Shown here: one piece after another, positions 51,349 through 60,722 of the stretch
Layout of the letters: each line of letters starts with the position of its first letter
Position numbering within the stretch: the first letter of the stretch is position 1
Origin: Geobacillus jurassicus NBRC 107829
Lineage (GTDB): Bacteria > Bacillota > Bacilli > Bacillales > Anoxybacillaceae
Reading direction: 5' to 3'
NCBI RefSeq assembly: GCF_001544315.1
Contig: NZ_BCQG01000011.1
Location: 1-64,000 of the forward strand
Length of the DNA: 64,000 nt
Notes under the pieces: generated by a model
Told to the model about the DNA's origin: nothing
The model's database searches: none
Seen by the model: only the letters and a program-made list of their open reading frames with translations
Translations under genes and position numbers: made by a program

Positions 51349-52737
51349 TCATCCAGCTTGTTTTTCTTCAGCTTGGCCGTGTTGACGGCGATGCATTCCT
51401 TTGGCGAAGTATACTGTTGTCAAAAGCAGCAGCCAGGCTGGGCCGACGATCAAGGCGATGCGCGTATCCGGGAAATACGCCATTAGGGCGGCAACGCCGA
51501 TCAAAAAGGCAAGCGACACGTATGAGCTGTACGGATAAAGCGGAAGTTTGAACGTGAGACGTTGTGCTTGTTCCGCGCTCAATTGTTTGCGGAATTTCAG
51601 CTGGGACAGCAAAATCACCGCCCACGTCCAAATGGCGCCGAACGTTGCGATGCTTGTCACCCATTGGAACACTTTTTCCGATACGTAGTTCAAATATACG
51701 CCGACAAGCATGACAAGCGCAGTGGCGATCAAGGCGGCGCCCGGAATGCCGCGTTTTGTCAACCGGCCGAATGCGCTTGGCGCTTCTTGCTGTTCAGCGA
51801 GGTTAAACAGCATCCGGCTCGTGCTGAAAATGCCGCTGTTGCATGACGACAAGGCGGCGGTCAAGACGACAAAGTTGATGATGCCAGCCGCGGCGTGAAT
51901 GCCGATTTTTTCAAACGTCAGCACGAACGGGCTGCCTTTTTCACCGATCTCGTTCCACGGATAAATGGACATGATGACAAACAGTGCACCGACATAGAAA
52001 ATTAAAATGCGCCAAAATACGCTGTTAATCGCTTTCGTCAACGACTTTTGCGGATTTTTCACTTCCCCGGCCGTTACGCCGATCATCTCGATGCCCAAAT
52101 AGGCGAACATGACCATTTGCAGCGACATCAAAACGCCGCTGATCCCGTGCGGGAAGAAGCCGCCGTGCTTCCAAAGATTGCTGATGCCGGTGGCGACGCC
52201 GCTGTTGCCGATGCCAAAAAGGATCATGCCAAGGCCGATGATGATCATGGAGACGATCGTCACGATTTTGATTAAAGCAAACCAAAATTCAAACTCCCCG
52301 TACGCTTTCACAGCGAGAAAGTTAATGAACGTCATGAGCACCAGTGCGGCAAGCGCCCACACCCAGCGCGGCGTGCCGGGGAACCAAAACTGCATGTAAA
52401 TGCCGACGGCTGTAATTTCGGCGATGCATGTGACCACCCATAAAAACCAATAATTCCAGCCGGTCAAGTAGCCGGCAAGCGGACCTAAATATTGATAAGC
52501 ATAGCGGCTGAACGAACCGGCAACCGGGTGTTCGACTGCCATTTCCCCTAGCGCGCGCATGATGAAAAACATAATGGCGCCGCTGACCGCATAGCCAAGC
52601 AAAATCGCCGGTCCGGCCATCTCAATCGCGGACGCTGAACCGAGGAACAAGCCGACGCCGATCGCCGCGCCGAGCGACATGAGAGAGATGTGCCGTTCTT
52701 CCAATCCCCGATGCAATTGCGGCTGTTTTTGCCCCAT
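51349..52737 (-). CDS. Amino acid permease (APC superfamily, AAT type)
   Basis: A 462-residue, twelve-helix proton-coupled amino acid transporter. HRGLEERHISLMSLGAAIGV at the N-terminus, GLFLGSASAIEMAGPAILL and the GVTAGEVKNPQKSLTKAIN motif place it with B. subtilis AapA/AlaP/RocE-type permeases. A neutral amino acid such as alanine is likely but not provable here. Start ATG 52737 follows AAGGAGGAG. A cre-like site lies 53 bp upstream of the start codon. Confidence 0.92.
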   Translation of the reverse strand: MGQKQPQLHRGLEERHISLMSLGAAIGVGLFLGSASAIEMAGPAILLGYAVSGAIMFFIMRALGEMAVEHPVAGSFSRYAYQYLGPLAGYLTGWNYWFLWVVTCIAEITAVGIYMQFWFPGTPRWVWALAALVLMTFINFLAVKAYGEFEFWFALIKIVTIVSMIIIGLGMILFGIGNSGVATGISNLWKHGGFFPHGISGVLMSLQMVMFAYLGIEMIGVTAGEVKNPQKSLTKAINSVFWRILIFYVGALFVIMSIYPWNEIGEKGSPFVLTFEKIGIHAAAGIINFVVLTAALSSCNSGIFSTSRMLFNLAEQQEAPSAFGRLTKRGIPGAALIATALVMLVGVYLNYVSEKVFQWVTSIATFGAIWTWAVILLSQLKFRKQLSAEQAQRLTFKLPLYPYSSYVSLAFLIGVAALMAYFPDTRIALIVGPAWLLLLTTVYFAKGMHRRQHGQAEEKQAG

Positions 52738-52789
52738 TGTTTCTCCTCCTTAATCCAATAATAAAAAATATTTTTTTTAAAAAGTATTT

Positions 52790-52803
52790 TTAAAGCGTTT
52801 ACA
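52790..52803 (-). promoter_or_regulatory. Candidate CcpA site (cre) upstream of the permease
   Basis: TGTAAACGCTTTAA on the minus strand matches the cre consensus TGWAARCGYTWNCW at 13 of 14 positions. Located in the leader or promoter of the permease gene, it would give glucose repression. Confidence 0.55.
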
Positions 52804-52966
52804 TCATAATACTAGTCGATATAAAACCGTTTTGTAAACGATCAATATTTTAAAATACTATATATAGAATAATCTAAATAGTATTAAAAAATATAGAAAT
52901 TGCCTCAGTATGATGTGATTCTGTACAATGGGAAACGCGAGATACGCAGGCAGAGGGTGATGCTGT

Positions 52967-53710
52967 ATGGAAGAACGGGAAGCGAAAGCGTTTCTTGAAC
53001 AGCTGCAGCACGAAGGGCTGATCACCGAATCGACGCGTCCGGTTTGGGAAATGATTTTGCCAAGGCGGTTGAAGCGGATGTATGAGGTTTTGAATGAGCG
53101 CACCCGCTATATTACCGTCTTGATCGAAGCGGTCGATGACCCGCATAACCAAGCGGCGGTGCTGCGGACGGCTGAAGCGTTTGGCGTTCAAGATGTTCAT
53201 ATCGTGACGGGAAAGGCGCCGTTTTCGCCGAACCGGCTTGTGACGCGCTATGCCGATCAGTGGCTGACGCTCCACCATAAGCCAGATATCAAAACGGCCA
53301 TTGCCGACTTGAAACAGCAAGGGTATCAAGTGTATGCAAGCTATCTTGGTGAGGGGACGATTCCGGTTTCCGACCTCGATCTGTCCCAACCGACAGCGCT
53401 GTTGTTTGGCAACGAGCATAGCGGCGTGTCGGAAGAGGCGCTCCGCTTGGCGGACGGAACGTTTGTCATTCCGATGTACGGCTTTGTGCAAAGCTTTAAC
53501 ATTTCCGTCGCCGCCGCGTTGGCGCTCTATGATGTCACCGAGCGGGCGCGCCGCCAGGCAGGGGAGCGCTACTATTTATCGTCCGGGGAGAAAAAGGTGT
53601 TGTATGAACAGTGGATGTGGCAAACGTTAAATCCACGAATCCGCAAACAATTGGAACAACAAGGATATACAATACAAAACAACGGAGGACAGCCGGGCTC
53701 CTTTCAATAA
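52967..53710 (+). CDS. trmH: tRNA (guanosine-2'-O)-methyltransferase TrmH
   Basis: A 247-residue SPOUT methyltransferase resembling Thermus TrmH, which modifies G18 in the tRNA D-loop. Motif 1 DDPHNQAAVLRTAEAFGV, motif 2 LLFGNEHSGVSEEAL and motif 3 IPMYGFVQSFNISVAAALAL are all present. Gm18 is often retained in thermophiles. It starts at ATG 52967 behind GAGGGTGATGC and ends inside a terminator. Confidence 0.92.
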   Translation: MEEREAKAFLEQLQHEGLITESTRPVWEMILPRRLKRMYEVLNERTRYITVLIEAVDDPHNQAAVLRTAEAFGVQDVHIVTGKAPFSPNRLVTRYADQWLTLHHKPDIKTAIADLKQQGYQVYASYLGEGTIPVSDLDLSQPTALLFGNEHSGVSEEALRLADGTFVIPMYGFVQSFNISVAAALALYDVTERARRQAGERYYLSSGEKKVLYEQWMWQTLNPRIRKQLEQQGYTIQNNGGQPGSFQ

Positions 53711-53729
53711 AGAATCCGGCTGTTTTTTT
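53689..53729 (+). terminator. trmH terminator
   Basis: ACAGCCGG (53689-53696) pairs with CCGGCTGT (53716-53723), followed by a seven-T run; the 5' arm lies inside the last codons of trmH. The following 53730-53940 holds no gene; the qox promoter must be there but I could not fix its -35/-10. Confidence 0.85.
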
Positions 53730-53959
53730 ATGGCGTATTTTTCCGCAACTCCCCTTCCTCATCAATATTTCCCTAAACGAGGAAAACAAGTGGCGATTTG
53801 TTGAACAATGATTGAACAGTTTGTGACAAATGTTTTGCCGATTTATGAACTTTTTCGCTCGTTCGTTTCAAACATTTTCAATTTTGATATGGTAGAGACA
53901 GAAGAAAATGCATGGAAGGCCCCGAAACGGCTGGGGCGGAAGAGGGAGGACCGATAGCG

Positions 53960-54865
53960 ATGAAACGGGCGAGATGGCGCGCGGTGCTGGTTTTGCCGCT
54001 TTTGTTTTTGCTTGGGGGCTGCGTGGAGCGCACAGCTGTGCTCAATCCGCAAGGGCCGGTGGCGCGCATGCAGTATGATTTGATCATGTGGTCGGTCGGC
54101 TTTATGTTGTTCATTATTGTTGTTGTGTTTACGTTATTTGCCGTTTTTCTCATTCGTTATCGCGAGAAGCCGGAAAATGCCGGCTATGAGCCGCCGGATG
54201 AGGAAGGGAACACGCTGCTTGAAGTTGTCTGGACGGCCATTCCGATTTTGATCGTCGCTGCGCTCGCTGTTCCGACGGTGAAGGCGACGTTTGCGTTGGA
54301 GAAGCCGCCGACCGAGAAAGTCGAGCCGATCACGATTCATGTGACGGCGGCGAACTGGAAATGGATTTTCAGCTATCCGGAAGAAAACATTGAAACGGTC
54401 AACTACGTCCATATTCCGGCCGGTGTGCCGGTTAAGTTTAAGCTGACTTCGGTCGGACCGATGAACTCGTTTTGGGTGCCGGAATTAGGCGGGCAAAAAT
54501 ATGCGATGGACGGCATGGAGACAGAGTTGATTTTGCAAGCCGACAAGCCGGGTTCCTACATGGGGCGGAGCGCCAACTTTTCCGGGGAAAAGTTCGCTCA
54601 TATGGAGTTTGAGGTCGTCGCGCAAACGGGAGATGACTTCCGAAAATGGGTGAATGAAGTGAAACAAACCGCCCCTAAGCTCGATGAGAAAAAATATACA
54701 CAAATTTTAAAACCGGGGCTTGTTGGGCGGATGACGTTTTCGAACACCCACTTAGAATGGATTGACCACGCAAAACAGAACAGCCATCATGGGAATGACC
54801 ATTCAATGAAAAACGAGAATCAAAGTGATGAAGCGATGACAGAGAGCCATCACTATGGCGAATAG
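53960..54865 (+). CDS. qoxA: aa3-type quinol oxidase subunit II
   Basis: A 301-residue lipoprotein subunit of a heme-copper terminal oxidase. The signal ends in LLGGC with Cys21 as the lipid anchor; two membrane helices and a cupredoxin-like domain follow. The CuA site is absent: the region after FWVPELGGQKYAMDG has no paired cysteines (GSYMGRSANFSGEKFAHM), so electrons come from quinol rather than cytochrome c. The C-terminal tail is rich in His, Asn and Glu. Start ATG 53960 follows GGGAGGA. First gene of qoxABCD. Confidence 0.96.
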   Translation: MKRARWRAVLVLPLLFLLGGCVERTAVLNPQGPVARMQYDLIMWSVGFMLFIIVVVFTLFAVFLIRYREKPENAGYEPPDEEGNTLLEVVWTAIPILIVAALAVPTVKATFALEKPPTEKVEPITIHVTAANWKWIFSYPEENIETVNYVHIPAGVPVKFKLTSVGPMNSFWVPELGGQKYAMDGMETELILQADKPGSYMGRSANFSGEKFAHMEFEVVAQTGDDFRKWVNEVKQTAPKLDEKKYTQILKPGLVGRMTFSNTHLEWIDHAKQNSHHGNDHSMKNENQSDEAMTESHHYGE

Positions 54866-54882
54866 GAAAGGGGGAGTGAAAG

Positions 54883-56829
54883 ATGAAATGGAGTGAGTTT
54901 TTTGTCACTGGCGAGCCGCTCATTTATGCGGCCGATGTCGCCATCGTCTTGACAATGGTCGGCATTGTGTTCGTGTTGACATATTTTAAAAAGTGGAAAT
55001 GGCTGTGGAACGAATGGCTCACGACGGTGGACCATAAAAAAATCGGCGTCATGTACATTATTTGCGCGGTGCTCATGCTGTTCCGCGGCGGCGTCGATGC
55101 GCTTTTGATGCGGGCGCAGCTGACCGCGCCGAACATGAAGTTTCTTGACGCGCAACATTACAATGAAATTTTCACGACGCACGGGACGATTATGATTTTG
55201 TTTATGGCGATGCCGTTCATCATCGGTTTGATGAACATCGTCGTTCCGCTGCAAATCGGGGCGCGCGACGTCGCGTTTCCATATTTGAATGCGTTAAGCT
55301 TTTGGCTCTTTTTCTTCGGCGCGTTGCTGTTTAACATTTCGTTCGTCATCGGCGGATCGCCGGATGCCGGTTGGACGGCGTACTTCCCGCTCGCCGGCAA
55401 CGAATTCAGCCATGGCGTCGGCAACAACTACTATGCCGTTGCCTTGCAAATTTCCGGGATCGGGACGTTAATGACCGGGATCAACTTCCTTGTCACGATT
55501 TTAAAAATGCGCGCGCCGGGCATGACATTGATGCGCATGCCGATGTTTACGTGGACGATTCTCATTACGTGCGTGCTCATTATTTTTGCGTTCCCGGTAT
55601 TGACCGTCGCCTTGGCATTAATGACGTTCGACCGCATATTTGGCACGCAATTTTTCACGATGGCCAATGGCGGCATGTCGATGTTATGGGCGAACTTGTT
55701 CTGGATTTGGGGTCACCCGGAAGTGTATATCGTCATTTTGCCTTCGTTCGGCATTTTCTCGGAGGTCGTCAGCACGTTTGCCCAAAAACGCTTGTTCGGT
55801 TATAAGGCAATGGTCGGTTCGATCGTCGGCATTGCTTTCCTAAGCTTTATCGTTTGGGTGCACCACTTCTTTACGATGGGCGCGGGGCCGGCAGTGAACT
55901 CCGCCTTCTCGATCACGACGATGGCGATCGCGATCCCGACCGGGGTGAAAATTTTCAACTGGCTGTTTACGATCCGAAAAGGGAAAATTCGTTTTACAAC
56001 GGCGATGCTTTGGTCGCTGGCGTTCATCCCAAATTTTGTCATCGGCGGCGTGACAGGCGTTATGCTGGCGATGGCGGCGGCCGATTATCAATACCATAAC
56101 AGTTATTTTCTCATCGCCCACTTCCATTACGTTTTGATCGCGGGTACGGTGTTCGCTTGCTTTGCCGGCTTGCATTACTGGTATCCGAAAATGTTTGGCC
56201 ATATATTGAACGAGCGGCTTGGCAAGTGGACGTTTTGGCTGTTTATGATCGGCTTTAACATCTGCTTCTTCCCGATGTATTTCCTCGGGCTGATGGGGAT
56301 GACGCGCCGCATGTACACGTACTCGGCTGACCTTGGCTGGACGCCGCTGAACGTCGTGGCGACGGTTGGGGCGGCCTTGATGGGCATCGGGTTCATTGTG
56401 CTTTGCTATAACATTTACTACAGCGCCCGCTACGGCGAGCGCGACATGACCGGCGACCCGTGGAACGGGCGGACGCTCGAGTGGGCGACCGCGTCGCCGC
56501 CGGTGCATTATAACTTCCCGGTGACGCCGGTTGTCGAAGATTTGGATGCGTATTGGGTGATGAAGAAAAAATACGGCGGCTTCCAAGTGAAAGAAGAAGA
56601 CTTGAAGCCGATCCATATGCCAAGCAACTCAGGCCGTCCGTTTTGGATGTCGGTGGCATTTTTCGTCGCCGGGTTCGGCCTCGTGTTCAAATGGTTTGCG
56701 TTGGCGATTGTCGGTGCCTTGTTCATTGTGCTTGGGCTTATCCTCCGCTCATTTGAAGATGATGATGGCTACTATATTCCGGTTGATGAGATTAAACGGA
56801 TGGAGCGGGCGGCGCGAAAGGGGGCGTAA
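54883..56829 (+). CDS. qoxB: aa3-type quinol oxidase subunit I
   Basis: A 648-residue catalytic subunit with about fourteen helices, reducing oxygen to water and pumping protons. The low-spin heme ligand lies in [11 protein letters not shown], the CuB/Tyr site in WGHPEVYI, the paired CuB histidines in WVHHFFTMG, and the high-spin heme region in [12 protein letters not shown]. It starts 17 bp after qoxA behind AAAGGGGGAG. Confidence 0.98.
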   Translation: MKWSEFFVTGEPLIYAADVAIVLTMVGIVFVLTYFKKWKWLWNEWLTTVDHKKIGVMYIICAVLMLFRGGVDALLMRAQLTAPNMKFLDAQHYNEIFTTHGTIMILFMAMPFIIGLMNIVVPLQIGARDVAFPYLNALSFWLFFFGALLFNISFVIGGSPDAGWTAYFPLAGNEFSHGVGNNYYAVALQISGIGTLMTGINFLVTILKMRAPGMTLMRMPMFTWTILITCVLIIFAFPVLTVALALMTFDRIFGTQFFTMANGGMSMLWANLFWIWGHPEVYIVILPSFGIFSEVVSTFAQKRLFGYKAMVGSIVGIAFLSFIVWVHHFFTMGAGPAVNSAFSITTMAIAIPTGVKIFNWLFTIRKGKIRFTTAMLWSLAFIPNFVIGGVTGVMLAMAAADYQYHNSYFLIAHFHYVLIAGTVFACFAGLHYWYPKMFGHILNERLGKWTFWLFMIGFNICFFPMYFLGLMGMTRRMYTYSADLGWTPLNVVATVGAALMGIGFIVLCYNIYYSARYGERDMTGDPWNGRTLEWATASPPVHYNFPVTPVVEDLDAYWVMKKKYGGFQVKEEDLKPIHMPSNSGRPFWMSVAFFVAGFGLVFKWFALAIVGALFIVLGLILRSFEDDDGYYIPVDEIKRMERAARKGA

Positions 56830-56832
56830 CGA

Positions 56833-57447
56833 ATGGGAGAAGCTGCACATCGCTATGATGGAACGCTGCCGCTGGAGTATCGGACACAGGAAAGTCGCTT
56901 GAACATATTGGGCTTTTGGATTTTCCTTGGGGCGGAAGTCGCGTTGTTTGCGACGCTGTTTGCGACGTATCTCGTCTTGTTCCAACGGACCGGCTCGGGA
57001 CCGACGGCAGGCGAGCTGTTTGAGGTAAAAGACGTTCTGATTGAAACGCTGTTGCTTTTAACGAGCAGTTTTACGTGCGGGCTGGCCATTTTTGAAATGC
57101 GTCGCGGCCGGCTCGCCGGGCTGCTGGCTTGGCTGCTTGTCACGCTGTTGCTTGGTGCAGGGTTTATCACGTTTGAAATTCGCGAGTTCATCCATTACGT
57201 CCATGAAGGGGCGACGATGCAGACGAGCGCGTTTTTATCGAGCTTTTTCGTGCTCGTCGGCACGCACGGCGCCCATGTCAGTCTAGGGATCGGCTGGATG
57301 ATTTTGATCATCATTCAGCTCTTACAGCGCGGCTTTACGCCGAAAACGGCGCGGAAAGTGTTTATCGTTAGCCTATATTGGCACTTTTTAGACGTCGTTT
57401 GGATTTTCATTTTCACGCTCGTCTATTTGTTGGGGATGGTGATCTAA
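56833..57447 (+). CDS. qoxC: aa3-type quinol oxidase subunit III
   Basis: A 204-residue membrane subunit with five helices. EYRTQESRLNILGFWIFLGA near the N-terminus and the conserved Glu and His residues in GTHGAHVSLGIGW and SLYWHFLDVVWIFIF are typical. It starts three bases after the qoxB stop and is followed after one base by qoxD. Confidence 0.97.
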   Translation: MGEAAHRYDGTLPLEYRTQESRLNILGFWIFLGAEVALFATLFATYLVLFQRTGSGPTAGELFEVKDVLIETLLLLTSSFTCGLAIFEMRRGRLAGLLAWLLVTLLLGAGFITFEIREFIHYVHEGATMQTSAFLSSFFVLVGTHGAHVSLGIGWMILIIIQLLQRGFTPKTARKVFIVSLYWHFLDVVWIFIFTLVYLLGMVI

Positions 57448-57448
57448 C

Positions 57449-57748
57449 ATGGGTGCGAACGACCATCATGAATCATTTCCGTGGAAACATATCATCGGGT
57501 TTTTGTTGTCGCTCGTCTTGACGTTTGCCGCTCTTTGGGCGGCGCTCTCATCCGGGCTGCCACTCAAAACGGTCATTGTCATCATTGTCGTGTTTGCTGT
57601 GATTCAAGCAAGCTTGCAGCTGTTTATGTTCATGCACGTGACCGAAAGCGACAGCGGCCGCATTCAAACATTCAACATGGCGTACAGCTTCTTTATTGCG
57701 GTTGTCGTTGTCGCCGGTTCGATTTGGGTCATGCAGTTTGTATTGTGA
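57449..57748 (+). CDS. qoxD: aa3-type quinol oxidase subunit IV
   Basis: A 99-residue subunit with three membrane helices of the CyoD/QoxD family (FPWKHIIGFLLSLVLTFAAL; QASLQLFMFMHVTESD). It completes qoxABCD and is followed by a terminator. Confidence 0.95.
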   Translation: MGANDHHESFPWKHIIGFLLSLVLTFAALWAALSSGLPLKTVIVIIVVFAVIQASLQLFMFMHVTESDSGRIQTFNMAYSFFIAVVVVAGSIWVMQFVL

Positions 57749-57752
57749 AGGG

Positions 57753-57783
57753 AAGCTGGCCTGACCGAAGGCTGGCTTTTTTT
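57753..57783 (+). terminator. qox operon terminator
   Basis: AAGCTGGCCT (57753-57762) pairs with AGGCTGGCTT (57769-57778) through eight standard and two G-T pairs, followed by a T-run. The remaining 57784-58013 contains no recognisable gene. Confidence 0.8.
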
Positions 57784-58013
57784 CATAAAGGGAGTGGGTC
57801 GTTGGTATGTTAGGAGGGGGGCGGTCTGCGACGCTTGATGGTGGCTCGTTTTGGATCGATGAAAAGGGACGGCGGAAGAGCAGCCGTTTTGCCTCTGTTG
57901 GTTTCATCACCAGCGCATGTTGGATGATCACTGTGAGGCGACAGCAACGGCCGTTTGTCAATGAAAAAAGAGGATGCCGGAGAACGGGCCTTCGTTCCAC
58001 TTCAACAAACAAC

Positions 58014-58044
58014 AAAGGTGTCCCGACTCTTTTGGGACACCTTT
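58014..58044 (-). terminator. Terminator of the amino-acid ABC transporter operon
   Basis: AAAGGTGTCCC (58014-58024) and GGGACACCTTT (58034-58044) form an 11-bp stem; on the minus strand GTTGTTTG follows. It shares its stem sequence with the terminator at 46756-46790. Confidence 0.8.
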
Positions 58045-58047
58045 TGG

Positions 58048-58770
58048 TTACAACACTTTCGACAAAAACGCCTTTGTCCGCTCGTGCTGCGGGCGGTCGA
58101 ACAAGTCTTCCGGCTTCCCTTCTTCGACGATGTAGCCGCCGTCCATGAACAAGACGCGGTCGCCGACTTCGCGGGCAAAGCCCATTTCGTGGGTGACGAC
58201 GATCATCGTCATCCCTTCGTTGGCGAGCTGCTTCATCACCGACAGCACTTCGCCGACCATTTCCGGGTCAAGGGCGGATGTCGGCTCGTCAAACAGCATC
58301 ACTTTCGGCTCCATAGCCAAGGCCCGGGCGATGGCGACGCGCTGCGCCTGTCCGCCGGAGAGGGAATCCGGGTAGACGTGCGCTTTATCTTGCAAACCGA
58401 CTTTAGTGAGCAGCTCCATCGCTTTCGCTTCCGCCTTTTCTCGCGGCCATTTGCGCACTTTCATCGGCGCAAGGGTAATGTTGTCAAGCACCGTCATATG
58501 CGGGAACAAGTTAAAGCGCTGGAACACCATGCCGACTTCCTCGCGCACTTTGTTTAAGTTCGTGTCTTTTGCCTTCAAATTGATGCCGTCAATGATGACT
58601 TCGCCTTCATCGAAATCTTCCAGCAAGTTCAGACAGCGCAAAAACGTCGATTTTCCCGATCCGGATGGCCCGATGACAACGACGACTTCCCCTTCGCGGA
58701 TATGCACGTCGATTCCTTTCAACACTTGGAGCGATCCAAACGACTTTTTCAACTGGCGTACGTCGATCAT
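58048..58770 (-). CDS. Polar amino acid ABC transporter, ATP-binding protein
   Basis: A 240-residue ATPase of the PAAT family (GlnQ/ArtM type). Walker [13 protein letters not shown], the signature [15 protein letters not shown] and Walker [15 protein letters not shown] are complete. It overlaps the permease stop by four bases (ATGA). Third gene of the binding protein-permease-ATPase operon. Substrate specificity (glutamine, arginine or similar) is not decided by sequence. Confidence 0.95.
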   Translation of the reverse strand: MIDVRQLKKSFGSLQVLKGIDVHIREGEVVVVIGPSGSGKSTFLRCLNLLEDFDEGEVIIDGINLKAKDTNLNKVREEVGMVFQRFNLFPHMTVLDNITLAPMKVRKWPREKAEAKAMELLTKVGLQDKAHVYPDSLSGGQAQRVAIARALAMEPKVMLFDEPTSALDPEMVGEVLSVMKQLANEGMTMIVVTHEMGFAREVGDRVLFMDGGYIVEEGKPEDLFDRPQHERTKAFLSKVL

Positions 58771-59423
58771 GAGGTGGAATACTTCCTTTCAAGGTAATGT
58801 GACAATTTGCTTAACGACAGCGTCAAAACGAGGTAAACGAACGCGACGGTTAAATACGGCTCCCAGACGCGGTAATACTCGCCCGCCGCCGCTTTCCCCC
58901 AGTACATAATTTCCGGAGCGGCGATGACCATCCCGAGCGACGAATCTTTGATCAAGACGATAAATTCGTTGGCAAACGGCGGAATCATCCGCTTCAGCGC
59001 CTGCGGCAAAATAATGTAGCGCATCGCCTGCGCGTGCGTCATGCCGAGCGAGCGGGCCGCTTCCATTTGCCCTTTGTCGATCGATTGAATGCCGGCGCGG
59101 AAAATTTCTGCAACATACGCGGCGGAGTTGAGCGACAGCGAGACGGCTAAAGAAACGATGGCGTTCGGCTGAGCGAACAAAAGCGGCATGGCGCCGAAAT
59201 GGACGAGCAAAATTTGCACGACAAGCGGCGTGCCGCGGAAAAAGTTAATATACCAAGAAAACGGCAGGCGGACGAGCGGATGTTTTGCCATTTTGCCAAG
59301 CCCGATGAACAGGCCGAGGATGAGGCCGAAGATGATGCCGACCACCGACACGCCGATCGTCGCGAGCAGTCCTTGGAAAAAGTAAGGGGCGTATTCGACA
59401 ATAATATCAAAACGAAAATCCAT
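58767..59423 (-). CDS. Polar amino acid ABC transporter, permease
   Basis: A 218-residue HisM/GlnP-type permease with about five helices and the EAA loop [20 protein letters not shown], which docks the ATPase. Start ATG 59423 (MDFRFD) follows AAGGTGAG; a GTG-type start three codons earlier is less likely. A strong hairpin separates it from the upstream binding-protein gene. Confidence 0.95.
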   Translation of the reverse strand: MDFRFDIIVEYAPYFFQGLLATIGVSVVGIIFGLILGLFIGLGKMAKHPLVRLPFSWYINFFRGTPLVVQILLVHFGAMPLLFAQPNAIVSLAVSLSLNSAAYVAEIFRAGIQSIDKGQMEAARSLGMTHAQAMRYIILPQALKRMIPPFANEFIVLIKDSSLGMVIAAPEIMYWGKAAAGEYYRVWEPYLTVAFVYLVLTLSLSKLSHYLERKYSTS

Positions 59424-59443
59424 CGATCTCACCTTTCTCTACG

Positions 59444-59478
59444 AAAAATGCGTAACTAGCTAACAGTTACGCATTTTT
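59444..59478 (-). terminator. Intercistronic hairpin between binding protein and permease genes
   Basis: A perfect 14-bp stem AAAAATGCGTAACT / AGTTACGCATTTTT around a 7-base loop. On the minus strand it works as a terminator with five Ts, inside the operon, so only part of transcription should continue into the permease and ATPase genes. Confidence 0.9.
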
Positions 59479-59492
59479 CCGTGTTCGTGCGC

Positions 59493-60314
59493 TTATTGTT
59501 GTTGTGTTAAGCGTGCCATATTCGGCTCTTTGCCGAACCATTTTTTGTAAATTTCAGCATATTTGCCGCTGTCCATCACTTTCTTTAATGCCTCATCCAC
59601 TTTCGCTTTCAATTCGCTGTCTTTCGGGAAAATCATGCCGTAATATTCGTAAGTAAAGTTTTTCGGATCTTCAATGACTTTCAATTTCTTTTTCGGATTG
59701 TTTTTCACATATTCATTGGCGACGGCGTTGTCGGTGATGACCGCTTCCACCCCGCCGTTTAGCATTTCCATAATCGCGACCACGGTCGTTTCAAACTTTT
59801 TAATATGATTGCCTTTGCCAAACAGTTTTTCTGCTGCTTCTTGACCGGTTGTAGAGTTTTGAACGCCGATCGTTTTCCCTTTTAAGTCAAGAGCGTTTTT
59901 CACCGGGCTGCCTTCTTTGACTAAGATCACCTGCGTCGCTTCAAAATAGGGGGTGGAGAAATCATACGTTTGTTTCCGCTCATCGGTGATCGTAATCCCG
60001 GAAATGCCCATGTCGATTTCTTTGCTTTGCAGCGAGGCAAACAGCGGATCCCAGCCGACGTTTTTCAATTCATAATCCAAGCCGGCTTCTTTCATGACCG
60101 CATCGAGAAGATCGGCGTCAAACCCAACGATTTTCCCTTTTTCCATATACTCAAACGGCGCAAACGCCGCATCTGTTCCGACGACGATTTTTTTCTTTGC
60201 TTCCCCGCCGCCGCTCGATGACGAGCTTGTCTCCGTCGACTTGCCGCCGCAGGCAGCGAGCGCCATCAACAACGCGGCAACGACGGCCACGATCAAACCT
60301 TTCTTCTTAAACAT
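59493..60314 (-). CDS. Polar amino acid ABC transporter, substrate-binding lipoprotein
   Basis: A 273-residue extracellular binding protein of solute-binding family 3. The lipoprotein signal ends in ALAAC with Cys22. KKIVVGTDAAFAPFEYMEKG starts the domain, and the GFDADLLDAV and ISGITITDERKQTYDFS motifs are typical for glutamine/arginine-type receptors. First gene of the operon, start ATG 60314 behind GAAGGGGGA. Confidence 0.95.
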   Translation of the reverse strand: MFKKKGLIVAVVAALLMALAACGGKSTETSSSSSGGGEAKKKIVVGTDAAFAPFEYMEKGKIVGFDADLLDAVMKEAGLDYELKNVGWDPLFASLQSKEIDMGISGITITDERKQTYDFSTPYFEATQVILVKEGSPVKNALDLKGKTIGVQNSTTGQEAAEKLFGKGNHIKKFETTVVAIMEMLNGGVEAVITDNAVANEYVKNNPKKKLKVIEDPKNFTYEYYGMIFPKDSELKAKVDEALKKVMDSGKYAEIYKKWFGKEPNMARLTQQQ

Positions 60315-60358
60315 CGTATAAAATCCCCCTTCGGAATCATTGTCGATGAACGATTATC

Positions 60359-60387
60359 ATACTATCAATATTTTTGTGATTATGCAA
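60359..60387 (-). promoter_or_regulatory. Candidate promoter of the ABC transporter operon
   Basis: On the minus strand TTGCAT (60382-60387) and TAGTAT (60359-60364) with a 17-bp spacer, 45 bp ahead of the binding-protein start. The rest of the AT-rich gap to putP (60388-60722) shows no gene; a TTCTGAA core at about 60554 weakly resembles a CodY box. Confidence 0.5.
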
Positions 60388-60722
60388 TAGGTTTTATAAA
60401 AATAATTGTTTGAACATTTTGGTACTACCGTTTAAAAGGGGAAATGTATGTTTTTTCAAGGATTGAAGGGCGATCTCCTTGAATTTATATGGATAATATA
60501 GTTTTACATGCATTTTTATAAAATAACTTTTACAAAAGAAAGACATGAATGGTAGATTCTGAATTTATCAAATATTATACCAAAAAGAGAATAAGACGGG
60601 CAATGGGTTTATCAATTTGTTGTTTATATGAGGAATGGAAAAAATAAATACTATTGTGTAAATACTATCAACTTCGTTATGATGAAAATGGTGACAAGAC
60701 AGCAAAGGAAAGGAGAGTTGAT

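Noticed and set aside
57807-58148. A 113-codon plus-strand frame after qoxD
   Set aside because: It runs through a terminator and into the antisense of the ABC ATPase gene; the product resembles no family.
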